Notes: generated from the sequence alone by a model not told the origin. DNA of 64,000 nucleotides from Terriglobia bacterium (GCA_020073665.1 JAIQEU010000001.1:270922-334921), one strand, 5' to 3'. Positions 1 to 7,527 are shown, counted from the first letter of the stretch. Made by a program: numbers and translations.

Positions 1-44
1 GATCTACGGGCCATCTGCCGACGAAGGTCGCATGTAGGCCTACG

Positions 45-53
45 TGCTATAAT
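45..53 (+). promoter_or_regulatory. extended -10 promoter of infC
   Basis: The bases read TGCTATAAT, a perfect extended -10 element. No good -35 is seen 17 bp upstream, which the TGN extension can offset. The predicted transcript start near 60 would leave a leader of about 33 nt before the infC start. Confidence 0.55.
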
Positions 54-92
54 TTTCCATCTCATTCGCTCTGGTGATTGAGGGAGGACAGT

Positions 93-707
93 ATCGATAA
101 ACGCTTTATCCGCACGAACGACCGCATCCGGGCCCGCGAAATCCGCGTAATTGACGATGAAGGCCAGCAGATTGGAATTCTGCCGCCCTACGAAGCGCTC
201 AAGATGGCCCGCGAAAAAAACCTGGACCTGGTCGAGATTTCGCCCACCGCCACCCCCCCCGTCTGCCGCATCATGGACTATGGGAAATTCCTGTACCAGC
301 AGGAGAAGAAGGAGCGCGAGGCCAAGAAGCACCAGAAGACGATCACGGTCAAGGAAGTGAAGTTCCGCATCAACGTGGACGATCACGATTACGAAACAAA
401 AAAGAACCACGTGCTGCGCTTTCTGGACGAGGGCGACAAGGTGAAGGCGACCATCTTCTTCCGCGGACGGGAGATGACCCGCACCAACCTGGGACGGCAA
501 ATTCTGGACCGGCTGATCAAGGACGTGGAAGAGAAAGCCATCGTCGAGTTCCGGCCGCGGCAGGAAGGCAACACGCTGCACGCCATCCTGGCGCCGAAAA
601 AAGACGCGGTGCAAGCCAAGCCGCACAAGCCCGCGGAACAGAAGCCGAGACAACCGCAGGCCGCGCCGCCACAGGCACCACCGCCGCCGCGGGCGAATCA
701 AGCGTAG
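93..707 (+). CDS. infC: translation initiation factor IF-3
   Basis: IF-3 binds the 30S subunit, blocks premature 50S joining and checks the start codon. The protein (about 204 aa) has the IF3-N region with DLVEISPTATPPVCRIMDYG, then the IF3-C region with FRGREM and a closing LAPKK motif. A Pro/Ala-rich tail of about 35 residues follows, longer than in E. coli. I place the start at ATC (93-95): a strong Shine-Dalgarno AGGGAGGA at 81-88 precedes it, whereas the TTG at 78 lies upstream of that site. A rare AUU/AUC start is the known basis of IF-3 self-regulation in other bacteria. It heads the infC-rpmI-rplT-pheS-pheT block. Confidence 0.95.
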   Translation: MDKRFIRTNDRIRAREIRVIDDEGQQIGILPPYEALKMAREKNLDLVEISPTATPPVCRIMDYGKFLYQQEKKEREAKKHQKTITVKEVKFRINVDDHDYETKKNHVLRFLDEGDKVKATIFFRGREMTRTNLGRQILDRLIKDVEEKAIVEFRPRQEGNTLHAILAPKKDAVQAKPHKPAEQKPRQPQAAPPQAPPPPRANQA

Positions 708-714
708 GAAAGCA

Positions 715-800
715 GCTATCAGCAATTTGCTCTTAGCTCTTAGCACTTAGCTGTTTGGTGCCAAATCTGCCGGTGCGCGAAATGGCTAAATGCTAAGAGC
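715..800 (+). repeat. heptamer repeat hairpin between infC and rpmI
   Basis: Units of GCNNNNA with core TTAGC run with a strict 7-nt period from 715 to 753 (GCTCTTA, GCTCTTA, GCACTTA). The segment 736-751 pairs with 785-800 (15 of 16 positions) around a 33-nt loop. The hairpin ends just upstream of the rpmI ribosome binding site. Confidence 0.7.
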
Positions 801-815
801 TTCTTTTGAGGACTT

Positions 816-1010
816 ATGCCGAAACTGAAAACTCATAAAGGCGCTGCCAAGCGCTTCAAGAAGACTGCCAGCGGGAAGGTGAAGCGTGGACACTCGCATC
901 TGCGTCACATGCTGACCTCGAAACCGCACAAACGCAAGAAGAAGCTGGGACAGTCCGTCCTGGTGAGCGATGCGGATACTCCGAAGATCAAGCGGATGAT
1001 TCCGTACTAA
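816..1010 (+). CDS. rpmI: 50S ribosomal protein L35
   Basis: L35 is a small basic protein of the large ribosomal subunit. The 64-residue product has the usual family length and the typical start [17 protein letters not shown], followed by a Lys/Arg-rich middle ([10 protein letters not shown]). A GAGGA ribosome binding site lies 5 nt upstream of the ATG. It sits between infC and rplT, the standard order, so the three genes are probably one transcript. In other bacteria L20 represses this group by binding the rpmI leader; here the leader holds a repeat hairpin instead of a leader structure I could recognise. Confidence 0.97.
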   Translation: MPKLKTHKGAAKRFKKTASGKVKRGHSHLRHMLTSKPHKRKKKLGQSVLVSDADTPKIKRMIPY

Positions 1011-1012
1011 CT

Positions 1013-1047
1013 CAGTACCGGGTACCTGGTACCGAGTACCGAGCAAT
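1013..1047 (+). repeat. heptamer repeat, GTACC type
   Basis: Four consecutive 7-nt units (CAGTACC, GGGTACC, TGGTACC, GAGTACC) begin two bases after the rpmI stop codon. The core GGTACC is itself palindromic. Confidence 0.7.
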
Positions 1048-1139
1048 CAGCCAGAAGCTCGGGGGCGCGTGAAGAGGTGATGCAGACTTCGGTCGCCTAC
1101 CTCCAGCCGCCGTTAACGAGAAAATAAAAGGAGCAGACC

Positions 1140-1496
1140 ATGCCTCGTGTCAAACGCGGGACCAAACGGCGCGCCAAGCGGAAAAAGATATTAGAGCGCG
1201 CCAGCGGATATTTCCTCACTAAATCAAAACTGTACCGTTCCGCCAAAGAAGCGGTGGAGCGCGGGCTGAAGTTCGCCTATTCCGGGCGCAAACAGAAGAA
1301 GCGGCAGTACCGCTCGCTGTGGATTGTGCGCATCGGCGCCGCGGCCAAGCTGAACGGGATGAGCTACAACCAGTTCATCCACGGGCTGAAGACGGCTGGA
1401 GTGGAACTGGATCGCAAGATCCTGGCCGACCTGGCGGTGAAGGATCCGGGAGCGTTTAAGAGCCTTGCCGAACAGGCCAAGAGCGCGATTGGGTAG
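1140..1496 (+). CDS. rplT: 50S ribosomal protein L20
   Basis: L20 binds 23S rRNA early in large-subunit assembly and, in several bacteria, represses its own operon. The product is 118 aa, the usual length. It begins [18 protein letters not shown], has the central [18 protein letters not shown] block, and contains the [20 protein letters not shown] segment typical of the globular C-terminal half. An AAGGAG ribosome binding site precedes the ATG. It is separated from rpmI by 129 nt that contain a GTACC heptamer repeat. Confidence 0.97.
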   Translation: MPRVKRGTKRRAKRKKILERASGYFLTKSKLYRSAKEAVERGLKFAYSGRKQKKRQYRSLWIVRIGAAAKLNGMSYNQFIHGLKTAGVELDRKILADLAVKDPGAFKSLAEQAKSAIG

Positions 1497-1500
1497 ACCA

Positions 1501-1546
1501 GCCTTTAGCAATTAGCCTTTAGCAATTAGCCTTTAGCCCTTAGCTT
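1501..1546 (+). repeat. six perfect GCNNTTA heptamers
   Basis: Units GCCTTTA, GCAATTA, GCCTTTA, GCAATTA, GCCTTTA and GCCCTTA follow each other with no break, starting 4 nt after the rplT stop codon. This is the clearest tandem heptamer array in the window. Confidence 0.8.
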
Positions 1547-1633
1547 ACGTTGGTGGAGGACGAGCGTGTGCTCGTCCTATCTGCCATTTTTCTGGAATGG
1601 ATTTCTCGGGGTAGAAACCAGCTATCAGTTGAT

Positions 1634-2755
1634 ATGTATAGCGTTGCTAAATTGACGGACTACTCGGCGGCTGCGTTGGATGCGGCTGTGCGAGAACTGC
1701 TGTCTGCCTTGGACGCGGAAGCGGCGACAGTGAAGAGCGATGCGGAATGGAAAGCCTTTCGCGATCGCTGGATGGCACGTAAGAACGGCGTGCTGACGCT
1801 GGTCAATGATCTGTGGCTGAAAGCCGCGCCGAAAGATGCCAAGCGCGATATCGGGCAGCGCGTCAACGAACTCAAAACGCAGGTCGAGCAGACTGTTGAG
1901 TCCACGCAGCAACGGATGCAAGGCGGGGCTTCGTCTGCGCGGCTGGCGACCGATCGCGTTGACATCACTCTCCCCGGCATTCGCCGTCCGGTTGGGGCTG
2001 AGCATCCAGTCATCAAAACTCTGAATGAAATTGTTGGCGTCTTCCGCAACCTAGGATACTCGGTGCAGGAAGGGCCGGTGATTGAGACCGACTACTACAA
2101 CTTCGAGGCGCTGAATTTCCCGCCCAACCATCCCGCGCGTGACACGCAGGACACGCTGTTCGTCGCCAAGCAAGGTTCAAAGCCGGCGCGCGAGCGCCTG
2201 CTGCTGCGTACCCACACGTCGCCGGTGCAGGTGCGGACCATGGAAGCGATGAAGCCTCCGCTACGCATCGTGATTCCGGGCAAGGTGCATCGGAATGACC
2301 CTCCGGACGCCAGTCACTCTCCCATGTTTCACCAGGTCGAAGGGCTGGCGGTGGATACCAACATCACGTTTGGCGATTTGAAGGGTACGCTCGATCACGC
2401 CATGAAGGCACTGTTCGGGTCGAGTGTGAAGACGCATTTCCGGCCGTCGTTCTTCCCTTTCACCGAGCCCAGCGCGGAGATGATGGTTTCGTGCTTCATC
2501 TGCGGCGGCAGCGGGAAGCGCGGGTCGGAGCCGTGCCGCCCGTGCAAAACCACCGGGTGGATTGAAATTCTGGGCTGCGGCATGGTGGATCCTAACGTGT
2601 TCGAGTTCGTCAAAGGCAACGGGTACGATCCCAAGAAAGTTTCGGGATTCGCCTTTGGCATGGGCGCAGACCGGATCGCGATCTTGAAGTATGGGGTGGA
2701 TGACATTCAGTTGTTCTTTCAGGGGGATGTGCGGTTTTTGGAGCAGTGGCGTTAG
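1634..2755 (+). CDS. pheS: phenylalanyl-tRNA synthetase alpha subunit
   Basis: PheS carries the class II catalytic core of the alpha2-beta2 enzyme that charges tRNA-Phe. From the ATG at 1634 it is 373 aa: an N-terminal coiled-coil arm (about 1-90), class II motif 2 around HRNDPPDASHSPMFHQVEG, and motif 3 GMGADRIAILKYGVDDIQ near the C terminus. A four-cysteine insert (CFICGG, then CRPCKTTGW) before ILGCGMVDPN looks like a zinc ribbon; related inserts occur in PheS of some other phyla. The frame is open further upstream to 1550, but that stretch (VEDERVLVLS) does not resemble PheS and overlaps the repeat tail. No strong ribosome binding site is visible. Confidence 0.95.
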   Translation: MYSVAKLTDYSAAALDAAVRELLSALDAEAATVKSDAEWKAFRDRWMARKNGVLTLVNDLWLKAAPKDAKRDIGQRVNELKTQVEQTVESTQQRMQGGASSARLATDRVDITLPGIRRPVGAEHPVIKTLNEIVGVFRNLGYSVQEGPVIETDYYNFEALNFPPNHPARDTQDTLFVAKQGSKPARERLLLRTHTSPVQVRTMEAMKPPLRIVIPGKVHRNDPPDASHSPMFHQVEGLAVDTNITFGDLKGTLDHAMKALFGSSVKTHFRPSFFPFTEPSAEMMVSCFICGGSGKRGSEPCRPCKTTGWIEILGCGMVDPNVFEFVKGNGYDPKKVSGFAFGMGADRIAILKYGVDDIQLFFQGDVRFLEQWR

Positions 2756-2757
2756 AA

Positions 2758-2827
2758 GCTCTTAGCTATTAGCTCTTAGCCTTTAGCCAAATCGGCGAGC
2801 TAAGAGCTAGCGGCTAAGAGCTAATAG
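2758..2827 (+). repeat. inverted pair of TTAGC heptamer arrays before pheT
   Basis: Units GCTCTTA, GCTATTA, GCTCTTA, GCCTTTA run from 2758. A reverse-oriented array follows from about 2800. Bases 2766-2781 and 2812-2827 are a perfect 16-bp inverted repeat. The right arm ends directly at the pheT ATG. Confidence 0.8.
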
Positions 2828-4906
2828 ATGAACATGAAACTCTCTCCTACATGGATACGGGACTTTGTGGCGCTGCCGGTCGATGATCATCGGCTGGCGG
2901 AAGATCTCACGTCCATTGGAATTGCGGTGGAGGGGATTTCGGGCGGGGGCGACTCGACGGTCTTCGAGATGGAGATTGGGACGAACCGTCCGGACGCGAT
3001 GAACCATTACGGGGTGGCGCGGGAGGCCTCGGCTTTCTACGACGTTCCGCTGAAGCTGATTTCGCCGAAGCTTACCTCAGCGGCTAAAGCTGCATCCACG
3101 GCACGTTCTGGCGGCACGATTGAAGTGGTGCCCTTCCCAATCACAATCGAGGAAGCCAACCTTTGTCCACGGTTCACGGCTCGGGTGGTGCGTGGCGTCA
3201 AGATCAGGCCCTCGCCGGCGAACGTCGTACAGCGGCTTGGATTGCTTGACCAGCGTCCCATCAACAATGCCGTGGACGCAACCAATTACACGTTGTGGGA
3301 GATCGGCAAGCCGACGCATGTGTTCGATCTCGACTTACTCGAGGGCGGGAAGATCATTGTGCGGCGGGCGCGGGATGGCGAAACCCTCAAGACGCTCGAC
3401 GGCGTGGAGCGCAAGCTCACGACGGAAGACCTGGTGGTGGCGGATGGGCGCAAGCCGGTGGGACTGGCGGGGGTGATGGGCGGGTTCGACACCATGATCA
3501 CCGACAAGACGCGCAACATCCTGATCGAGTCGGCGTGGTGGGACCCGGCGATGGTTCGCAAGATGTCGCGGCGGCACGGGATACACACCGACGCTTCGCA
3601 CCGCTTTGAACGCGGCGCGGACTATGAGTCAACCGTTCTTTCGTGTGATCGCGTAGCCGAACTGATTCTGCAGTCGGGCGGCGGAGAGTTGGTCGGCGAC
3701 GTCGTGGATGTGGTGGCCAAGCGCATCGACCAGGCTCCGGTGGCGCTGCATCTTGCCGAAGTGCGCCGCATTCTCGGGGAAGAGCTCGGCACCAACGAAA
3801 TTCTCGGCATCCTGAAGCGGCTGGGGTTTGAAAGTGTGCCTGAACCAGGGGAAGAAGCGGAGTTCACCGTCCATATTCCGAGCTGGCGGCTGGACGTGGA
3901 GCGCGAGATTGACTTGATCGAAGAGATTGCGCGCCTGCACGGCTACGACAAGTTTGCCAATAAGCTGCCGGCTTTTTCGGGTGCGGTAATCGATCAGCCT
4001 GACCAAGCAAAAGACCAGAAGCTGCGGTCGCTGCTGCTGGCACTGGGCTACAACGAAGCAGTTTCGCTAAGCTTCATTTCGCACGAAGACGCGGCGAAGT
4101 TTTCGCCTATGCCGGCGATCGAGCTGGCGAACCCCATCAGCGACGAAGCTTCGGTGATGCGGAACTCCATCGTTCCAGGAATTCTGGGCATGGTCGCCTA
4201 CAATCTGAATCGCGGCAGCGATAACGTGCGGCTGTTCGAGGCCGGCCCGGTGTGGGAAGCGTCGGGACCAAAAGCGATGGAGTTAAAGCGCGTTTGCATG
4301 GGCGCAACCGGCAGTGCAGTCGCCGCGAGCGTGAACCAGGGGGCGCGGCCGCTTTCGTTCTTCGACCTGAAGGGCGATATGGAAACCCTGCTCGAAGCGT
4401 TCGAGTGCGATGCTTTGTGCTACGACTCGAATGCTGCCGAGTACTACCACCCCGGGCGCTCAGCGCGGGCGGTGATGGATGGCGCGACGGTGGCGCAGTT
4501 CGGACAGATTGATCCCGAGAAGGCGGCGCGCAAGTTGCGGCAGGATGTGTGGCTCGGCGAAATTTTTCTCGACCGTTTGTACACCCACAGTTTGCGGCAG
4601 GTACGTTACCAGGCGTTGCCGCGGTATCCGGCGGTGGAGCGGGATTTCTCGATGGTGTTTGGGGACGCGGTCGGGTTCGAGAAAATCCAGCAGGCGGTGA
4701 TGGGGTTGGGGATCGCGGAGCTACGCAGTTTTGTGCCGGTGGAGATTTTCCGAGGCGGCGCGGTTCCGGCGGGTAAGTATTCGATCTTGTTGCGGGCGAC
4801 GTTACAATCCGGCGAGCGGACTTTGCGCGAGGACGAAGTGGCGCAGTGGTCGGGGAAGATCATCAACGCGCTCGAGGGATTGGGCGGGATGTTGCGGGCG
4901 TCGTGA
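2828..4906 (+). CDS. pheT: phenylalanyl-tRNA synthetase beta subunit, lacking the B2 OB-fold domain
   Basis: PheT is the non-catalytic and editing partner of PheS. The product is 692 aa against about 800 in E. coli. The N-terminal B1 segment (MKLSPTWIRDFVALPVDD) passes almost directly to FEMEIGTNRPDAMNHYG, so the EMAP-II-like tRNA-binding B2 domain (about 110 residues) is absent. B3/B4 (TARVVRG, TNYTLWEIGKPTHVFD, RRHGIHTDASHRFERG), B5, B6/B7 and the C-terminal FDX-ACB domain (RYPAVERDFSMVFGD) are present. Near residues 83-104 an extra stretch coincides with a dispersed repeat. No ribosome binding site is visible; the start codon abuts a repeat hairpin. An ATG at 2834 is an alternative start. 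Confidence 0.94.
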   Translation: MNMKLSPTWIRDFVALPVDDHRLAEDLTSIGIAVEGISGGGDSTVFEMEIGTNRPDAMNHYGVAREASAFYDVPLKLISPKLTSAAKAASTARSGGTIEVVPFPITIEEANLCPRFTARVVRGVKIRPSPANVVQRLGLLDQRPINNAVDATNYTLWEIGKPTHVFDLDLLEGGKIIVRRARDGETLKTLDGVERKLTTEDLVVADGRKPVGLAGVMGGFDTMITDKTRNILIESAWWDPAMVRKMSRRHGIHTDASHRFERGADYESTVLSCDRVAELILQSGGGELVGDVVDVVAKRIDQAPVALHLAEVRRILGEELGTNEILGILKRLGFESVPEPGEEAEFTVHIPSWRLDVEREIDLIEEIARLHGYDKFANKLPAFSGAVIDQPDQAKDQKLRSLLLALGYNEAVSLSFISHEDAAKFSPMPAIELANPISDEASVMRNSIVPGILGMVAYNLNRGSDNVRLFEAGPVWEASGPKAMELKRVCMGATGSAVAASVNQGARPLSFFDLKGDMETLLEAFECDALCYDSNAAEYYHPGRSARAVMDGATVAQFGQIDPEKAARKLRQDVWLGEIFLDRLYTHSLRQVRYQALPRYPAVERDFSMVFGDAVGFEKIQQAVMGLGIAELRSFVPVEIFRGGAVPAGKYSILLRATLQSGERTLREDEVAQWSGKIINALEGLGGMLRAS
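3074..3139 (+). repeat. dispersed repeat copy inside the pheT reading frame
   Basis: The segment starts ACCTCAGCGGCTAAAGC and ends with a CCCTTCCCA tail 57 nt later. The intergenic copy at 11432-11498 starts with the same 17 bases and has the same tail 58 nt later. Between them both have GGCACG and TGAAG blocks in the same order. Confidence 0.6.
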
Positions 4907-4940
4907 GTGTCGTCTGAAGGGACTCGCCTGCTTTCTCCTG

Positions 4941-5062
4941 CCTACCCGGCAATTACGTGCCGGGCTATCACATGCCAGTCGCTCCGCGACTGGGACCTTG
5001 GTCTACCCAACACTGCGGATCAAGTTCGGTGGTTTCTCTGCGCCTCTGTGTCTCTGTGGTGA
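4941..5062 (+). repeat. cluster of three extragenic repeats
   Basis: The pheT-aminotransferase gap holds a hairpin CCCGGCA-attacg-TGCCGGG (4945-4964), a hairpin CCAGTCGC-tcc-GCGACTGG (4975-4993), and an inverted copy of the CACAGAGACACAGAG repeat (5036-5060). The last also occurs near 6335 and 8341. Confidence 0.6.
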
Positions 5063-5095
5063 ACCCGCATTAGCCTGTGCTACCCTGACCCAACT

Positions 5096-6292
5096 ATGGC
5101 GGACGTGGCCTTTCAACCAAAGCACTTCCTGAGCGACAAGGTCGCGCATTTTACGGAATCGGTTATCCGCGAGATGACGCGGCAGGCGATGCAATATGGC
5201 GCCATCAACCTGGCGCAGGGCTTTCCTGATTTTCCGGCCCCGGCGGAGATCAAGCGGGCGGCGCAGGAAGCGATTGAGGGCGACGTTAACCAGTACGCCA
5301 TCACCTGGGGTGCGAAGAACCTGCGCAACGCGATTGCGCGGCAGATGCAGGAGTGGCAAGGGATCCACGTAGATCCGGAGACGCAGGTCACGGTGTGCTG
5401 CGGCTCGACCGAGGCGATGATCTCCACGCTGCTGGCGATCTGCAATGCGGGCGATGAAGTCGTCATCTTCGAGCCGTTTTATGAGAACTACGGGCCGGAC
5501 TCGGTGCTATCGGGAGCCAAGCCGCGGTTCGTGAAGCTGCGGCCTCCTACAATGCCCGATGGCGAGTGGAGCTTCGACGAGCGCGAACTGCGGGCGGCAT
5601 TTCACAATCACACCAAAGCCATCATCCTTAATACTCCGAACAATCCTACGGGGAAAGTTTTCACGCGGGCGGAGCTGGAGCTGATCCGCAGGCTGTGCAT
5701 CGAGTTCGACGTGGTGGCGATCACCGACGAAATCTACGAACACATTCTTTACGACGACACCCAGCACATTTCCATTGCCCGCCTGGATGGCATGGGCGAA
5801 CGCACCGTCACTATCAATGGACTCTCGAAAAGTTACAGCGTGACTGGATGGCGGGTGGGGTGGGCCGTCGCGCCTCCGGCGATTACCAATGCCATCCGCA
5901 AGGTACACGACTTCATGACAGTGGGCGCTCCCGCGCCGCTGCAGGAGGCGGGAGCGGTGGCGCTGGGTCTGCCCGCGGTCTACTACCAGGAGCTGGCGAC
6001 CCGGTACCGGACGCGGCGCGACCACCTGATGCCGGCCCTGACCGAGGCGGGTTTTCGTTGCTTCCGGCCGCGGGGGGCTTATTACGTGATGACCGATATC
6101 TCCGGGTTCGGATATGCCAATGATGTGGCGTTCACGCGATACCTGGTGAAGGAAATCGGGGTGGCGGCGGTGCCAGGGACGAGTTTCTACAATGATCCGC
6201 GCGACGGAGCGCAGCAGGTTCGGTTCGCATTCTGCAAGCGCCCGGAGACTTTGGACGAGGCGGCGGCGCGGCTCAAGAAACTCAGGAAATGA
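5096..6292 (+). CDS. class I/II PLP-dependent aminotransferase
   Basis: A fold-type I aminotransferase of 398 aa, near the kynurenine/methionine/aspartate aminotransferase group. Visible marks are INLAQGFPDFPAP in the N-terminal part, NTPNNPTGKVF (the PLP-site Asn), TDEIYEHILYD (the Asp that pairs with the pyridine nitrogen), the Schiff-base lysine in GLSKSYSVTGWRVGW, and a C-terminal substrate-carboxylate Arg in VRFAFCKRPETL. No signal peptide is seen, so it is cytosolic. The amino donor cannot be fixed from sequence. It stands alone, flanked by extragenic repeats on both sides. The ATG at 5096 lacks a clear ribosome binding site. Confidence 0.88.
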   Translation: MADVAFQPKHFLSDKVAHFTESVIREMTRQAMQYGAINLAQGFPDFPAPAEIKRAAQEAIEGDVNQYAITWGAKNLRNAIARQMQEWQGIHVDPETQVTVCCGSTEAMISTLLAICNAGDEVVIFEPFYENYGPDSVLSGAKPRFVKLRPPTMPDGEWSFDERELRAAFHNHTKAIILNTPNNPTGKVFTRAELELIRRLCIEFDVVAITDEIYEHILYDDTQHISIARLDGMGERTVTINGLSKSYSVTGWRVGWAVAPPAITNAIRKVHDFMTVGAPAPLQEAGAVALGLPAVYYQELATRYRTRRDHLMPALTEAGFRCFRPRGAYYVMTDISGFGYANDVAFTRYLVKEIGVAAVPGTSFYNDPRDGAQQVRFAFCKRPETLDEAAARLKKLRK

Positions 6293-6334
6293 AAACCGCA
6301 AGGGGCGCTGGGGACGCGGAGGACCATAACTTCT

Positions 6335-6363
6335 TAACCACAGAGGACTCAGAGGACGCGGAG
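6335..6363 (+). repeat. ACCACAGAGGACTCAGAGGA repeat
   Basis: A diverged copy of the ACCACAGAGACACAGAG extragenic repeat, lying just after the aminotransferase gene. Related copies are at 5036-5060 (inverted) and 8341-8360. Confidence 0.55.
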
Positions 6364-6432
6364 GAAGAAGGGCACAGTAATCCACAGCTTTCTGGGTTAT
6401 ACTGCGCCTAAGTTTGAAATTTTCCTGAGGGA

Positions 6433-6744
6433 ATGAGTCCCATCATGTCTGTAAACCTTGCAGAAGACGACGTGCCCACCCAGGTACCTGCCGACGAATT
6501 CCTGGCGCTCGAAGAGAAGGTTTATCGCACCATAGAACTGTACAAGACGGCCCGCGAGGGGCGGGCAGCGGCTGAGCGCGATGCCCAGCGCTTGCGCAGC
6601 CAGCTCGAGGAGCGGGAAGAAGAGGTGGAAAGCTTGCGCAAGGAGATGGTGAGGTTGCGCAAGGAGCGAGAGACGGTGCGCGGCCGGGTAGAAAAGATGC
6701 TGGCGCAGATCGACCACGTGGTCGAGGAGCAGGCGGCGAGTTAG
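6433..6744 (+). CDS. small coiled-coil protein next to zapA
   Basis: A 103-aa acidic/basic protein whose residues from about 25 to 100 form one long predicted coiled coil (EGRAAAERDAQRLRSQLEER, then EEEVESLRKEMVRLRKERE). It ends 70 nt before zapA. A short coiled-coil gene upstream of zapA also occurs in delta-proteobacterial relatives of this locus and has been likened to ZapB; I infer a division-linked role only from context. The ribosome binding site TGAGGGA (6426-6432) touches the ATG at 6433, so the ATG at 6445 (MSVNLAED) may be the true start. The stop codon lies within a GTACC heptamer repeat. Confidence 0.7.
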   Translation: MSPIMSVNLAEDDVPTQVPADEFLALEEKVYRTIELYKTAREGRAAAERDAQRLRSQLEEREEEVESLRKEMVRLRKERETVRGRVEKMLAQIDHVVEEQAAS

Positions 6745-6764
6745 TACCGGGTACCAAGTCTTGG
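6742..6764 (+). repeat. GTACC heptamer repeat overlapping a stop codon
   Basis: Units TAGTACC, GGGTACC and AAGTCTT. The first unit supplies the TAG stop of the coiled-coil gene. Confidence 0.55.
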
Positions 6765-6814
6765 ACTGCTGGAGCTCACGGCGGCTCATGACGGATTCAC
6801 GGGAGTGAACATCT

Positions 6815-7150
6815 ATGGCGACTGCCACAAAACAGACTCCGGTCAAAGGCGCGGAAAACAGCAGCGTGCGGGTGGAGATTTTCGACCAGGGCTACAACCT
6901 GCGCGGGTCGGACCCGGAGTACATCCTGAAGCTGGCGGAGTACGTGGATTCGAAGATGCGCGCGGTGGCCGAGCAGACGCACACGGTGGACACGGCGCGG
7001 CTGGCGGTGCTGGCGGCGCTCAATATCGCAGATGAATATCACCTGGTAAAGCGCAAGCTGGAGAACGGTCCGGTGGATTATCTGCAGCGGGCGCACCAGC
7101 TTTCGGATGCGCTAGATGAAGTGTTGCAGGAGAAGCGGCGGGCGGGGTAA
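6815..7150 (+). CDS. zapA: cell division protein ZapA
   Basis: ZapA binds FtsZ and bundles protofilaments at the Z-ring. The product is 111 aa. After a short tail it has VEIFDQGYNLRGSDPEYILKL, the family signature region, then VDSKMRAVAEQTHTVDTARLAVLAALNIADE, the helix leading to the dimer/tetramer coiled coil. Length and motif order fit the family. The upstream coiled-coil gene and the downstream 6S-like RNA match the zapA neighbourhood of many proteobacteria. No strong ribosome binding site is visible upstream of the ATG. Confidence 0.88.
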   Translation: MATATKQTPVKGAENSSVRVEIFDQGYNLRGSDPEYILKLAEYVDSKMRAVAEQTHTVDTARLAVLAALNIADEYHLVKRKLENGPVDYLQRAHQLSDALDEVLQEKRRAG

Positions 7151-7152
7151 CC

Positions 7153-7184
7153 AAAGTTGCTGGCAAGCCGAGTACCAACTTTTT
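7153..7184 (+). terminator. possible zapA terminator
   Basis: AAAGTTG (7153-7159) can pair with CAACTTT (7176-7182), with GGC/GCC pairing inside the loop. A short T-run follows. The stem is weak. Confidence 0.4.
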
Positions 7185-7196
7185 ATCGTTCCCCCC

Positions 7197-7225
7197 TTGC
7201 GTAACGTCGAAGTTTTCCCTAGCAT
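7197..7225 (+). promoter_or_regulatory. promoter of the 6S-like RNA
   Basis: TTGCGT (7197-7202) and TAGCAT (7220-7225) are separated by 17 bp. The expected start near 7232 lies 4 nt before the closing stem of the RNA fold. Confidence 0.45.
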
Positions 7226-7231
7226 CCAACA

Positions 7232-7430
7232 TTGAAAGCCGACCTGCCAAGTTGGTGATGGTGGTAACCGATTTTTGAACCAACACCGAATGAACGGGGG
7301 CCTGACTCGTAATCGATCCGGTGTGCAGTGCTCCGCCATGCGGAGATGCCTAAAGGGTCGCGGCGGGTTCCCATCGTCTAACGACGGGTTCATTCTCGGC
7401 CTACCACACGGCATAGCGGGTCGGCTTGTT
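7232..7430 (+). ncRNA. ssrS: 6S RNA (candidate)
   Basis: 6S RNA mimics an open promoter and sequesters the housekeeping RNA polymerase. This about 195-nt segment folds as an interrupted rod. The closing stem is 7236-7247 with 7416-7427 (12 bp, one G-U). Further stems are 7261-7266 with 7402-7407, 7288-7295 with 7388-7395, and 7314-7319 with 7355-7360. The apical hairpin is CTCCGC-cat-GCGGAG (7331-7345). A small hairpin (7375-7386) sits on the 3' side, where 6S RNAs often have one. Length, rod shape, own promoter and position directly after zapA all fit. I recognised no conserved primary sequence, so another structured RNA remains possible. Confidence 0.68.
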
Positions 7431-7440
7431 TTACAGCCCT

Positions 7441-7465
7441 CCGTCGTCCGGCTTCAGTCGTCAGG
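7441..7465 (+). repeat. GTCGT-type heptamer repeat
   Basis: Units CCGTCGT, CCGGCTT, CAGTCGT and CAGG keep a 7-nt period in the leader between the 6S-like RNA and lgt. Confidence 0.5.
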
Positions 7466-7527
7466 TTACACGCCTCCCTGCTAAACTGATCTGGACCAAT
7501 TTCGATTGTTCTGCATCTAAACCATCA

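Noticed and set aside
816..1010. L20-binding pseudoknot in the rpmI leader
   Set aside because: The leader is occupied by heptamer repeat DNA, and I could not find a mimic of the 23S rRNA L20 site.
2553..2566. Second GTGGATTGAAA string
   Set aside because: It lies inside the conserved zinc-ribbon end of pheS and is coding by chance.
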